In this document: piece by piece, positions 53,023 to 60,408 of the stretch
How positions within the stretch are numbered: the first letter of the stretch is position 1
Layout of the letters: every line of letters starts with the position of its first letter
Notes under the pieces: generated by a model
Database searches by the model: none
Told to the model about the DNA's origin: nothing
Seen by the model: the letters and a program-made list of their open reading frames with translations, nothing else
Position numbers and translations under genes: made by a program
NCBI RefSeq assembly: GCF_017873605.1
Contig: NZ_JAGGKI010000011.1
Location: forward strand, 62,001-126,000
DNA length: 64,000 bases
Direction: 5' to 3'
DNA from: Paenibacillus lactis
GTDB lineage: Bacteria; Bacillota; Bacilli; Paenibacillales; Paenibacillaceae

Positions 53023-55422
53023 ATGTTGAAAAGCTCAAGGTTTCGCAAATGTGGACTCTTGTTCCTGACGGCAATTCTGCTCGCTGTCTGTATTCCCCTC
53101 CCTTCTGCCAAAGCGGCAGCGCTTATCACAATTGATTCTCATCAGGATGGACAAACCATTCAGCCGGGTAAAGCCGAGTTGTCCGGCACCTACTCCGGCG
53201 TCTATGATCTCGAACTGATCGTGAATGGTAATATGGTGGAAGACGTCCACATGGATGATCCGGACGGTGATGACAGCGGGACTTGGTCTTATTCGCTTGA
53301 TACGACTCAGCTGGACGGGGCCATAGAAATTGTCCTCAAATCCAAAGATGTTGTAACCCGGTACGGAGTTTGGTCTCCATGGATTTACTTGAACGTAGAT
53401 AATCCCCCGGCGAACATACCTCAAGTTCAAATCGTAAGTCCTGCCGAAAACACACGGCTTCGAAATAAAGTCGACGTCCAGATTTCAGCCGTAGGCAAAA
53501 ATCCGATTTCGCGCGTCGAGCTCCGAATCGACGGGGGCGGGTGGATCCCGGTTCTGCCGGCCAAGAAAGGATATTTATATACCTGGGATACCCGTCAATC
53601 AACGCAGCCGGTCCACAGCCTGGAAGCCAGAGCAACCGATACGCACGGCAATACAGGCTACAGCTTATCCGTCTATGCGCAAACCGGAATTACTGCATCC
53701 GGCAGTATTTCGGCTGCCAGTGCTGCCGTCACTAGCGACGTTTACGGGGATGAACCGAACTTTGGCCAGGATCGTGCTACGGTAATGGACAGCGTCTATT
53801 TGGAGTCCGTTCCCCCAGAAACCGTTACGGAACATGTATACGGTCCGGGTCAACCCCTTCCCGATCAGGACCGAGCAATCTGGATATGGGAAAATGCCTC
53901 CTATCCTTTGGTGCTGAACCCGAATGCGCGTTATTCACTCGCTGCCATGGCGAAGGATACCGCTACCTTTGATCAGCGCCCCATCAAGACGCTGTATCTG
54001 GCAGTCGGACAGTTTCAAGGAGCCATGATGCTGGAGGATTATCGAAATGAAGTGCAGCGGTTTATTACGTGGGCGCATGAAGAAGGCTTTGATGTGCAGG
54101 CATTGATTGCCGGCGGTACCAAGCCTCCCTACTTCGGGGCTTACAGCCGTTATCATGCACAGGCGGTTAAGGAATTCGAGCAGGTATTGAATTATAATCT
54201 CGCTTCCGAAGCATCCGCCCGGTTTGACGGAATCAATCTGGACACGGAACCGTATATCCTGCCTGATTTCAAAACGGCAAAGCCCTCCGTACAAATTCAG
54301 TATCTGGATATGCTGAAGCTGCTCATGTCACGCAAAGACGCGTCCGGACTTTCGCTCTCGGTCGGGGCTGCGATTCCAAGATGGTATGATTCTTCGGCGG
54401 ATGCCAGCAATATCACCTGGAATGGGGAGACGAAGTGGTTGTCCGAGCACATTCAGGACACGGCTGATTACATCTCCATCATGAATTATCGCGATCAGGC
54501 CGAAGGTTCTGCAGGCATTATTGCCCATGCCGTAAACGAGCTGGCTTATGCCTCCAAGATCGGGAAACCCAAATCCGTTGTGATCGGAGTCGAAACGAAA
54601 GACATCGCCGATGGCGGAGATCCGGAGACCATCAGCTTCCACGAGGAAGGTCGGCTCTATATGGAGCAGGAGTTAAATAAGGTTTACGCCGCTTTCGAAA
54701 GCGATCCTGCATTTGGCGGCATTGCTATCCACCACTACACTTCGCTGGTCGACTTCCCGAGTGAGTGGGGGCCTAACGGATTCAAATGGCAGCCTCCAGC
54801 AGACAATGAGCCTCCCGGCCAAGTCGGCCGGGTATCTGCGGCCGCATTCGATTACCAGCGGATCGACATTCATTATGATATGGCCATGGACAACAGCGCC
54901 GTGAACGAATACCGGATCTATCGCGGCACCGATGCAGCATTCGAGATTGGACCGGATACGTATGCAGGTTCATCGAAGACCCTATCTTTCGAGGATACCG
55001 GGCTGCTGCCTGGCACGACGTACCACTACAAAATAACGGCCGTTGACATCAGCGGCAATGAAGGATCACCCAGCGCTGCGGCAGTGGCAACGACCGCTCC
55101 ATCCGCAATGAAGCCCATGATCATTGACCATATGGCCATTCTCTATAATGAAGGCGTCGCTACGGTTACCATCCAGGTCGTTGACATGGAGACGAAGCAG
55201 CCGATACCCGCTGCTAAGATCAGCGGACGGTTCACCCATATGGCTGGAAAGTATGTGCTAGGAGTGACAAATACGGATGGCATGTTCACCTCCCGTTCTG
55301 AACTCATCTCTCTGCCGAGCGGCGAGATCGGTTTTCTCCCGCGGCGCATCATCGCAGACTCCTATTATTGGGCAAGCGCATATGATCAGCACCCCTACCC
55401 GACCGTCATTTGGGAGCCTTAA
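53023..55422 (+). CDS. Secreted protein with Ig-like, TIM-barrel-like and FN3 domains
   Basis: ATG 53023 lies ten bases after AAGGG (799 residues); GTG 53014 is too close to it. A signal peptide ends around SAKAAA (about residue 33). Two Ig-like domains cover about 35-220. A TIM-barrel-like domain of glycosidase appearance spans about 280-590, with FDGINLDTEPYILPDF resembling the DxxDxDxE region of GH18 barrels and ADYISIMNYRDQ as a later strand. FN3 (about 600-695: PPGQVGRVSAAAF to TTYHYKITAVDISGNEG) and a final beta domain (about 705-799) follow. The enzyme class is not established. The cre-like box upstream hints at a role in polysaccharide use. Confidence 0.72.
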   Translation: MLKSSRFRKCGLLFLTAILLAVCIPLPSAKAAALITIDSHQDGQTIQPGKAELSGTYSGVYDLELIVNGNMVEDVHMDDPDGDDSGTWSYSLDTTQLDGAIEIVLKSKDVVTRYGVWSPWIYLNVDNPPANIPQVQIVSPAENTRLRNKVDVQISAVGKNPISRVELRIDGGGWIPVLPAKKGYLYTWDTRQSTQPVHSLEARATDTHGNTGYSLSVYAQTGITASGSISAASAAVTSDVYGDEPNFGQDRATVMDSVYLESVPPETVTEHVYGPGQPLPDQDRAIWIWENASYPLVLNPNARYSLAAMAKDTATFDQRPIKTLYLAVGQFQGAMMLEDYRNEVQRFITWAHEEGFDVQALIAGGTKPPYFGAYSRYHAQAVKEFEQVLNYNLASEASARFDGINLDTEPYILPDFKTAKPSVQIQYLDMLKLLMSRKDASGLSLSVGAAIPRWYDSSADASNITWNGETKWLSEHIQDTADYISIMNYRDQAEGSAGIIAHAVNELAYASKIGKPKSVVIGVETKDIADGGDPETISFHEEGRLYMEQELNKVYAAFESDPAFGGIAIHHYTSLVDFPSEWGPNGFKWQPPADNEPPGQVGRVSAAAFDYQRIDIHYDMAMDNSAVNEYRIYRGTDAAFEIGPDTYAGSSKTLSFEDTGLLPGTTYHYKITAVDISGNEGSPSAAAVATTAPSAMKPMIIDHMAILYNEGVATVTIQVVDMETKQPIPAAKISGRFTHMAGKYVLGVTNTDGMFTSRSELISLPSGEIGFLPRRIIADSYYWASAYDQHPYPTVIWEP

Positions 55423-55507
55423 GAGCTGCTGGCAATACAAATCGTTCTTCTGTACGAGTTAACGGCTTGATTGGCGCTTAATCGATCGGGATTTTAATCG
55501 AAGCAGT

Positions 55508-55553
55508 AAAAGGGACCGTTCCCTTCTCAGCAGAAGGGGGAACGGTCCCTTTT
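55508..55553. terminator. Strong bidirectional intrinsic terminator
   Basis: AAAAGGGACCGTTCCC and GGGAACGGTCCCTTTT pair almost completely around an inner TTCT/AGAA stem. It lies 86 nt after the secreted-protein stop and serves the convergent VOC gene as well. Confidence 0.9.
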
Positions 55554-55645
55554 CATATAGGAGTTATTTCAACTCTTGGTTCATGAACACCAATCTGTCG
55601 ATTCTTGATCTATCGTTCATATGTAAACCCTGTCCATTACAGGTT

Positions 55646-56356
55646 TTACGAAGATATATCCTCCAGCAATTCTTGAAGACGCTGCTTTTCTTCAATTAAT
55701 CGCTCAAATGCGCTTCGATTCAAATTTATCGCATTGATTTCAGCAAGCGTTTCATTCAATTCCGCGGCTCGCTCTAAATTGAATTCGATCTCAAGCTTTA
55801 ATATGAGTAACTTCGCATATAAAATCTGAGACATTTCTTCTTTTTTACCTGTAAGTCCTTCAATGATTTTATATGCGGTTCGATAGTCGTTTTTAGAATG
55901 CGCTAATGTATATGCGCTATAGAATCGTTTTTCAATGGTAGAGGTACCCGTTGAATGTGGATTTCCTCGACCTTCCCTTTCTTTTTTTTGCCCTATAATC
56001 AGATAATTCCCTGCAGGATCTACAAGATTAAAGCGAATATCTTCTTTATTGGTGCTTATTTTTGTAATTCTAGGCTCTCCGCTTCGGAACACTTTTCCGT
56101 ATACCTTTTTTAAATTCGCTATAAATTCAGAGTATACACTTTCAACATCCTCAACAAGAATATAAGCGCCATTTATGGATTTTTCTTTTTCATAATTTTT
56201 CTGCCTCGTGAAACTCACCTCACCTATTCGATGCTTCACGGCTGCATATCCATAAGGAACGGATTGCATATAGGTTACGTCAAATCCAAGGGCTTCGTAA
56301 AACACAACAACCTCTTCTAGTGATTTGCAAGGAAAAATAGGAATCGTTTTATTCAT
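55646..56356 (-). CDS. VOC-fold (glyoxalase/bleomycin-resistance-like) protein with helical C-terminal extension
   Basis: The 236-residue protein starts with a VOC domain (1-125: IPIFPCKSLEEVVVFYEALGF, FNLVDPAGNYLIIGQK). A helical region (about 145-235: FYSAYTLAHSKNDYRTAYKIIEGL, LERAAELNETLAEINAIN) resembles a short TPR-like repeat. VOC proteins of this size usually have only the first domain. The gene is visibly richer in A+T than the sugar genes. Function unknown; a binding or stress-resistance role is possible. Confidence 0.75.
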   Translation of the reverse strand: MNKTIPIFPCKSLEEVVVFYEALGFDVTYMQSVPYGYAAVKHRIGEVSFTRQKNYEKEKSINGAYILVEDVESVYSEFIANLKKVYGKVFRSGEPRITKISTNKEDIRFNLVDPAGNYLIIGQKKEREGRGNPHSTGTSTIEKRFYSAYTLAHSKNDYRTAYKIIEGLTGKKEEMSQILYAKLLILKLEIEFNLERAAELNETLAEINAINLNRSAFERLIEEKQRLQELLEDISS

Positions 56357-56659
56357 TATCCCCCACCTTTCTTACTGCATTTTTTAATGTACACTTCTAT
56401 CGTACAACATTCGTGCAAATGATAATGTTTGGCTAAAAGTCATCAATTATATAAAGGGATCAACGTTGGAAAGCAGTCATCTGCTTTAACGATTCGTGGC
56501 AATGATTACGAACATGATGCGTTAGAAATCGGAGCAGCAAGGGGACCGATCGTTACCTCTGATAAATTATGAATGCATCGATAATTTCCTTTAGATATTT
56601 TTTATAACATGTTAGCATCAAATTGCAGCACCCAATTTACCAAAGAAAGGAAATTAAAA
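56357..56659. other. Divergent intergenic region
   Basis: This 303-nt gap separates the divergent VOC and GyrI-like genes. It is A+T-rich and must hold both promoters, but I found no confident -35/-10 pair, repeat or small gene apart from the AAAGGAAA ribosome site before 56660. Confidence 0.35.
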
Positions 56660-57115
56660 ATGACGAATATGACCGTCGAGCATCTTCCAACCTACCGTAT
56701 TGCCTATGTACGACAAGTTTGCCCGTACGGCCCTGCCAATGCCGAGGCGATGGAAAAGTTAAAAGAGTGGGCTATAGAGCGAGAGCTTCTCACAACCTCG
56801 GCCATCCTGTTTGGAATTCCGCAAGACAATCCCGCAGCAACACCTCCCGAAAATTGCCGGTACGATGCCTGCATTGTCATTTCGGAGGATTACGAAATCG
56901 CCGGATCCATCAACGAAAGCGAGCTCGTTGGCGGAACCTATGCCATTTATAAAATCAAACACACCGCTGAAGAAGTACAAAGGGCATGGAGTGAAGTTCT
57001 CCCCTTTATTCAAAGCAAAGGCTATCAAATGGATAACAGACCGGTCATCGAAAGATATACGGGTGAAATGATAACCAATCATTCATGTGAAATTTGTATC
57101 CCCATCATAGCCTGA
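56660..57115 (+). CDS. GyrI-like small-molecule-binding domain protein
   Basis: ATG 56660 follows AAAGAAAGGAAA, giving 151 residues; the frame to 56609 has no ribosome site. The protein has the GyrI/SbmC fold pattern: VEHLPTYRIAYVRQVCPYGPA, ILFGIPQDNPAATPPENCRYDACIVI, GGTYAIYKIKHTAEEVQRAW and RPVIERYTGEM near the end. It has no HTH domain, so it is a stand-alone binding domain. In some proteins this domain protects DNA gyrase or binds drugs. The role here is unknown. Confidence 0.82.
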   Translation: MTNMTVEHLPTYRIAYVRQVCPYGPANAEAMEKLKEWAIERELLTTSAILFGIPQDNPAATPPENCRYDACIVISEDYEIAGSINESELVGGTYAIYKIKHTAEEVQRAWSEVLPFIQSKGYQMDNRPVIERYTGEMITNHSCEICIPIIA

Positions 57116-57140
57116 CAGATTATCATGCCGCACCTAAATA

Positions 57141-57189
57141 AAAGAAGAACAAGGGGTTATCGGCAAGCGATCCCTTCTTGTTCTTCTTT
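57141..57189. terminator. Bidirectional intrinsic terminator
   Basis: AAAGAAGAACAAG and CTTGTTCTTCTTT pair fully around an inner GGG/CCC stem. It lies between the convergent GyrI-like gene and the HD gene and gives a T-rich tail both ways. Confidence 0.85.
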
Positions 57190-57193
57190 CGAT

Positions 57194-57784
57194 TTACGAT
57201 TTAGCCAATATCCCTTGTTCAACGGAGCTTTCGATGATGGACTGCGCCACTTCCCATAATGTCCTTGATCCATTCTTGATCTCTTGATTCCGGTTGATGA
57301 CCTGCTCACTTGTAATCTGATATTTCTGCCAGGTATCTCCCTGGTTTAAATGATTATGGATAAGCGGTTGTAATCGATCAAGTGAGGAAGCGAACTTGGC
57401 TTCGTCCGTCTCCTTCCTCTCAAATTCTAACCATAGATTCATAAATTCCTCTTCCTGCTCTGGCGGAAGCATGCCAAACAACCTCTGGGCTGCTTGCATT
57501 TCCCGTTCAAACTTATCACTGTGCCCGGCCGTATCATAAGCGAATGTGTCGCCGGCATCGATTTCGACCAAATCATGGATAAGCAGCATCTTGAGCACTT
57601 TGAGGAGGTCGATTGAACGGTTCGAATGCTGATGCAGCACAAGGGCCATCATTGCAAGATGCCACGTGTGTTCCGCATCGTTCTCAAGCCTTGGCCCGTG
57701 AATAATCTTAGTTCTTCGTTCAATGGTTTTAAGCTTGTCGATTTCAACAATGAAATTGATTTGTTCTTTAAGCAGGTTCTCCAC
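57194..57784 (-). CDS. HD-domain hydrolase (YfbR/HD_3-like)
   Basis: GTG 57784 lies eight bases after AAGGGG and 70 nt after a promoter candidate; the ATG at 57847 falls almost at the expected transcription start. The 196-residue protein has the HD metal motifs: NDAEHTWHLAMM, LLIHDLVEIDAGD and the later LDRLQPLIHNHL. This type includes 5'-deoxynucleotidases and other phosphohydrolases. The substrate cannot be told from neighbours. Confidence 0.85.
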   Translation of the reverse strand: MENLLKEQINFIVEIDKLKTIERRTKIIHGPRLENDAEHTWHLAMMALVLHQHSNRSIDLLKVLKMLLIHDLVEIDAGDTFAYDTAGHSDKFEREMQAAQRLFGMLPPEQEEEFMNLWLEFERKETDEAKFASSLDRLQPLIHNHLNQGDTWQKYQITSEQVINRNQEIKNGSRTLWEVAQSIIESSVEQGILAKS

Positions 57785-57856
57785 CAGAATTTCCCCTTTA
57801 TCAGTTCGTGTAGTATTGTTAGCGTGTTCGTAAAAATAAACTACCATGTGCCGTTC

Positions 57857-57884
57857 TTTATGTACTTTGATTTTGTGCCGTCAA
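57857..57884 (-). promoter_or_regulatory. Candidate promoter of the HD hydrolase gene
   Basis: The minus strand reads TTGACG (57879-57884), 16 bp, CATAAA (57857-57862). The position argues for the internal GTG start. Confidence 0.45.
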
Positions 57885-57917
57885 TATCATTCTTCAATCC
57901 TATGGATGATATGAAGG

Positions 57918-57957
57918 GGGTGAGCCTGATCTTAAAAGATAAGGCTCACCCGTTTTT
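57918..57957 (+). terminator. Long hairpin flanking a small gene
   Basis: GGGTGAGCCT and AGGCTCACCC pair around an inner ATCTT/AAGAT stem, with TTTTT after it on the plus strand. No plus-strand gene uses it. On the minus strand it follows the 31-codon gene directly but has no T-run. Confidence 0.55.
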
Positions 57958-57959
57958 AC

Positions 57960-58055
57960 TTATGCGCGATGCTTTTTGTGTTTCTCACACTTTACAATCA
58001 CTTTTTGTCCAGGCTTGAGGACAATCACTAGAACCTTATCATGGTGTTTTTTCAT
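57960..58055 (-). CDS. Small basic protein, 31 residues
   Basis: This short frame starts at ATG 58055, seven bases after GGGAGG, and ends just before a long hairpin. The product is Lys/His-rich (starts MKKHHDKVLVIVLKPG, ends KCEKHKKHRA) with one Cys, an internal hydrophobic strand and no membrane segment. I do not recognise the family. The good ribosome site and the hairpin after the stop argue for a real gene. The 58056-58235 stretch upstream shows nothing else. Confidence 0.6.
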   Translation of the reverse strand: MKKHHDKVLVIVLKPGQKVIVKCEKHKKHRA

Positions 58056-58235
58056 GAAAAATCCTCCCTTCGAGAAAGATAATATAATATATGTAAATTT
58101 AAGAGAATGACTTAGACGCTATGGCAATTAAATCTTCGATTAGACTCTTGCAACGTTGTATGACTCCATCTTCGCGGCTGATGACAAAAATGAAGTCAAT
58201 CGGAGCTTTGTATCGCACCTGGCCAGATCTATAGT

Positions 58236-58258
58236 AAAAGGCTGCCTTTGGGGCAGCC
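58236..58258 (-). terminator. Intrinsic terminator of the FusB-like gene
   Basis: On the minus strand GGCTGCC pairs with GGCAGCC around CCAAA, followed by TTTT. It lies 16 nt past the stop codon. Confidence 0.75.
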
Positions 58259-58274
58259 CTAACCTTATTAACGT

Positions 58275-58922
58275 TTATTTGCTAACTGAAAGAATAAACT
58301 TCTCCAATGATCCCGAAGCCGTAATGCACTGATTACATGCTTGATTGTCCATACAGACGTAATGACCAACCGAAGAGAAATTATCCGGTGAAGCGAAAGC
58401 AGATTTGGTTCTGACCGAGAAGTATGCAAGCTCTTGATGTCGATTGCAGAACAGGCAGTACCCCTTCTTGTGTGTCGGCGTTATTCTGCCCTCGATCCCG
58501 ATGAACTTCCCTTCGAACGGATAGACAATGAACAAACGGCTTGTTGCAATATCCACCCAGCTCAAATACGTCGTATACCGAAAATCGATGGATCCTAGAT
58601 CAGGCACTTTCAGTTTTTTATTTTTAGGGAACAGCTTCTGAATCTGTTTGACCGTAATCGGCGGATAAGGCTCCATATACGGCTCCAATGCGTTAAGATA
58701 TCTTTGGAAATCATTGGCCGTCTCGAGAGTCGTGATCTCCTCAAACAGCTTCTTCTGATCCTGTGTCAGATCAGGGAATGCTTCCGTGATGTTCACGACG
58801 GAACGATATCTAACGGTTTCCAAGACGCTCCGATCCGCGGCGGTTCGCAGGGTCTTCTGAATGAAATCGGCTTGCTTTTTAATGACGTTGAATTGATGGT
58901 TTCTAATAAATGGTGCACTCAC
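58275..58922 (-). CDS. FusB/FusC-family EF-G-binding zinc protein
   Basis: The 215-residue protein starts at GTG 58922. Residues 1-90 form a helical bundle (FIRNHQFNVIKKQADFIQKTL). The C-terminal half carries a zinc finger with C156, C159, C190 and C196 or C199 (GYCLFCNRH, HYVCMDNQACNQC), the hallmark of this family. Members bind elongation factor G and free it from the ribosome in the presence of fusidic acid. Chromosomal homologs are common in Firmicutes and may have other roles. A hairpin overlapping the ribosome site suggests translational control. Confidence 0.87.
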   Translation of the reverse strand: MSAPFIRNHQFNVIKKQADFIQKTLRTAADRSVLETVRYRSVVNITEAFPDLTQDQKKLFEEITTLETANDFQRYLNALEPYMEPYPPITVKQIQKLFPKNKKLKVPDLGSIDFRYTTYLSWVDIATSRLFIVYPFEGKFIGIEGRITPTHKKGYCLFCNRHQELAYFSVRTKSAFASPDNFSSVGHYVCMDNQACNQCITASGSLEKFILSVSK

Positions 58923-58933
58923 AGCTCTTCAGC

Positions 58934-58961
58934 CCCTTATTTTTTATGAAAAATGAATAAG
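58934..58961 (-). promoter_or_regulatory. Ribosome-site hairpin in the FusB-like leader
   Basis: CCTTATT and AATAAGG form an inverted repeat around a 14-base loop. The right arm contains part of the Shine-Dalgarno AAGGGG, so pairing would hide it from the ribosome. Confidence 0.45.
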
Positions 58962-59027
58962 GTGCAAAGCCTATTATTAGAAACGATAACATCCAAGGCT
59001 GGGCGATGGAATTCCTTCGATCGCACC

Positions 59028-59061
59028 CATGCAAAGTATCGCCCTAGTTAGACTTTGCATG
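59028..59061. repeat. Inverted repeat upstream of the FusB-like gene
   Basis: CATGCAAAGT and ACTTTGCATG are perfect 10 bp arms with a 14-base spacer, about 106 nt before the start. It could be an operator or a leader stem-loop. The rest of 58962-59178 shows no gene. Confidence 0.55.
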
Positions 59062-59178
59062 AGCACTTCCTAGTAAATAAGCAATCTCGCATTGCCATCG
59101 GTACTACCCCCAATCTCATAACATGCGAAAAGTATATCAGGAAATACCATTGGGCGCAATTTAGAATGGCGACTGCGG

Positions 59179-60095
59179 TCAAGACTTCATCTCATTCTCA
59201 ATCCGGCTCATAAAGTCTTCAGCCGCGCTGTAGCCGAGTTGTTTAAGATACCAATTGTTAGCCGCCGCTTCGATCAGGCCGGCAACATCACGTCCTGGTT
59301 GAAGCTGAACCTCGATATGCGGAATTTGGATGCCTAAGTACTCCGTGAACTGTGGGACCGCCTCCAATTCATTGTTTAGCGAGTCTCCTTGCCATGGCGA
59401 CAGCTCGATATCAAGCACAATTCGCGTCTCGTCCTGAAACGCCGTGCGCCCGTATTGGCGTACCACATTGATCAGTCCGATGCTTCGCAGCGCCAGGAAC
59501 TCGCGGCTGATCTCATTATGAGTACCAAGAAGTGTCGTCGGCCCCAGCTTCTTAAGCACCACGATATCATCTGCGACGAACCGGTGTCCTTTTCGGATTA
59601 GAGTGTGTGCTGTCTCGCTTTTGCCAATCCCGGATTTGCCCCTGAGCAGGATGCCTATGCCCGATACATTCACACAGACCCCATGGATGGACATCTCTGG
59701 TGCCAGCGTCTTCACTAAATAGCTGTTGAGCTTCGCGATAAATTCCGTTGTGGTCTCGATCGTCCGCAGTAAAGGAATGCCTTCTTGATTGCAGAAAAGG
59801 GTCAGATAAGGGATCTCCTGCTGTCCCGACGTTACAATAAAGCACGGCGGATGATATTTAACGATGTTGCCGATATGTAACTTGCGTTCCTCTATACTAA
59901 GCGTAAGCAAGTAGTTAATTTCCTTGCGTCCAAGCACCTGCACTCGCTCCATAGGAAAAAAGTTAAAATACCCGACAAACTCAAGCCCCGGCCTGTGCGT
60001 CTGGGCACGGGTGATCAAACGATCCATACGGTCGGCTCCTGCAAGCACTTCTAATTGAAATTTTTCTTAAGACTTTGAACGGTGATCGACTTCAT
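59179..60095 (-). pseudogene. hprK: HPr kinase/phosphorylase paralog with N-terminal frameshift
   Basis: An ATG at 60095 behind CAGGAGGAG starts MKSITVQSLKKNF, a normal HprK beginning, but the frame stops at 60051 after 14 codons. One inserted base near 60062 (in AAAAATTTC) restores reading into QLEVLAGADRMDRL and the rest of the protein. The intact downstream frame could begin at GTG 60048 (289 residues). It has the P-loop GKSGIGKSETAH and HRFVADD. The family signature LEIRGLGIINV reads LALRSIGLINV here, so the Mg-binding Glu is lost. No lgt neighbour is present, so this is probably a second, decaying copy. A sequencing error in the short homopolymers is possible. Confidence 0.75.
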
Positions 60096-60308
60096 GTTGT
60101 TCTCCTCCTGCGGCTAAAGGTGCCTGTAGTACACCTGAGATTTATTGTGGTCCTCCGATATATTCAACGGCCATCAGGGGCTTTCCTGCATATTTGTGGG
60201 ATAAGGGCTGGCACAAGTGAAATCTGTTTCGTTCTCTTTACCTTCAGAAATGAAACGTTTGAAGATGATGCATGCAATTCATGATTGGGCAAAGCATAGC
60301 GAATCCTA
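60096..60308. other. Intergenic region upstream of the hprK paralog
   Basis: No gene was found here. The minus-strand pair TTGAAT-17-TAAATC near 60,140-60,170 is a weak promoter candidate for the hprK paralog. Plus-strand open frames crossing the region lack ribosome sites and run antisense to the SLH gene. Confidence 0.35.
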
Positions 60309-60347
60309 CAAAAAAAATGACCCTGCCGCCTCAAGCATGCAGGGTCA
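60309..60347 (-). terminator. Intrinsic terminator of the SLH-protein gene
   Basis: On the minus strand TGACCCTGC and GCAGGGTCA form a perfect 9 bp stem, followed by at least eight T residues. It lies about 62 nt past the stop at 60409. Confidence 0.88.
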
Positions 60348-60408
60348 ATTTATTTATTTCTCCACGTTCATGGCAGGGAATCGTTCATCTTGCGGCTTCA
60401 TCCGAACA

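Noticed and set aside
58962..59045. 17-codon leader peptide upstream of the FusB-like gene
   Set aside because: The frame exists, but no ribosome site precedes it.
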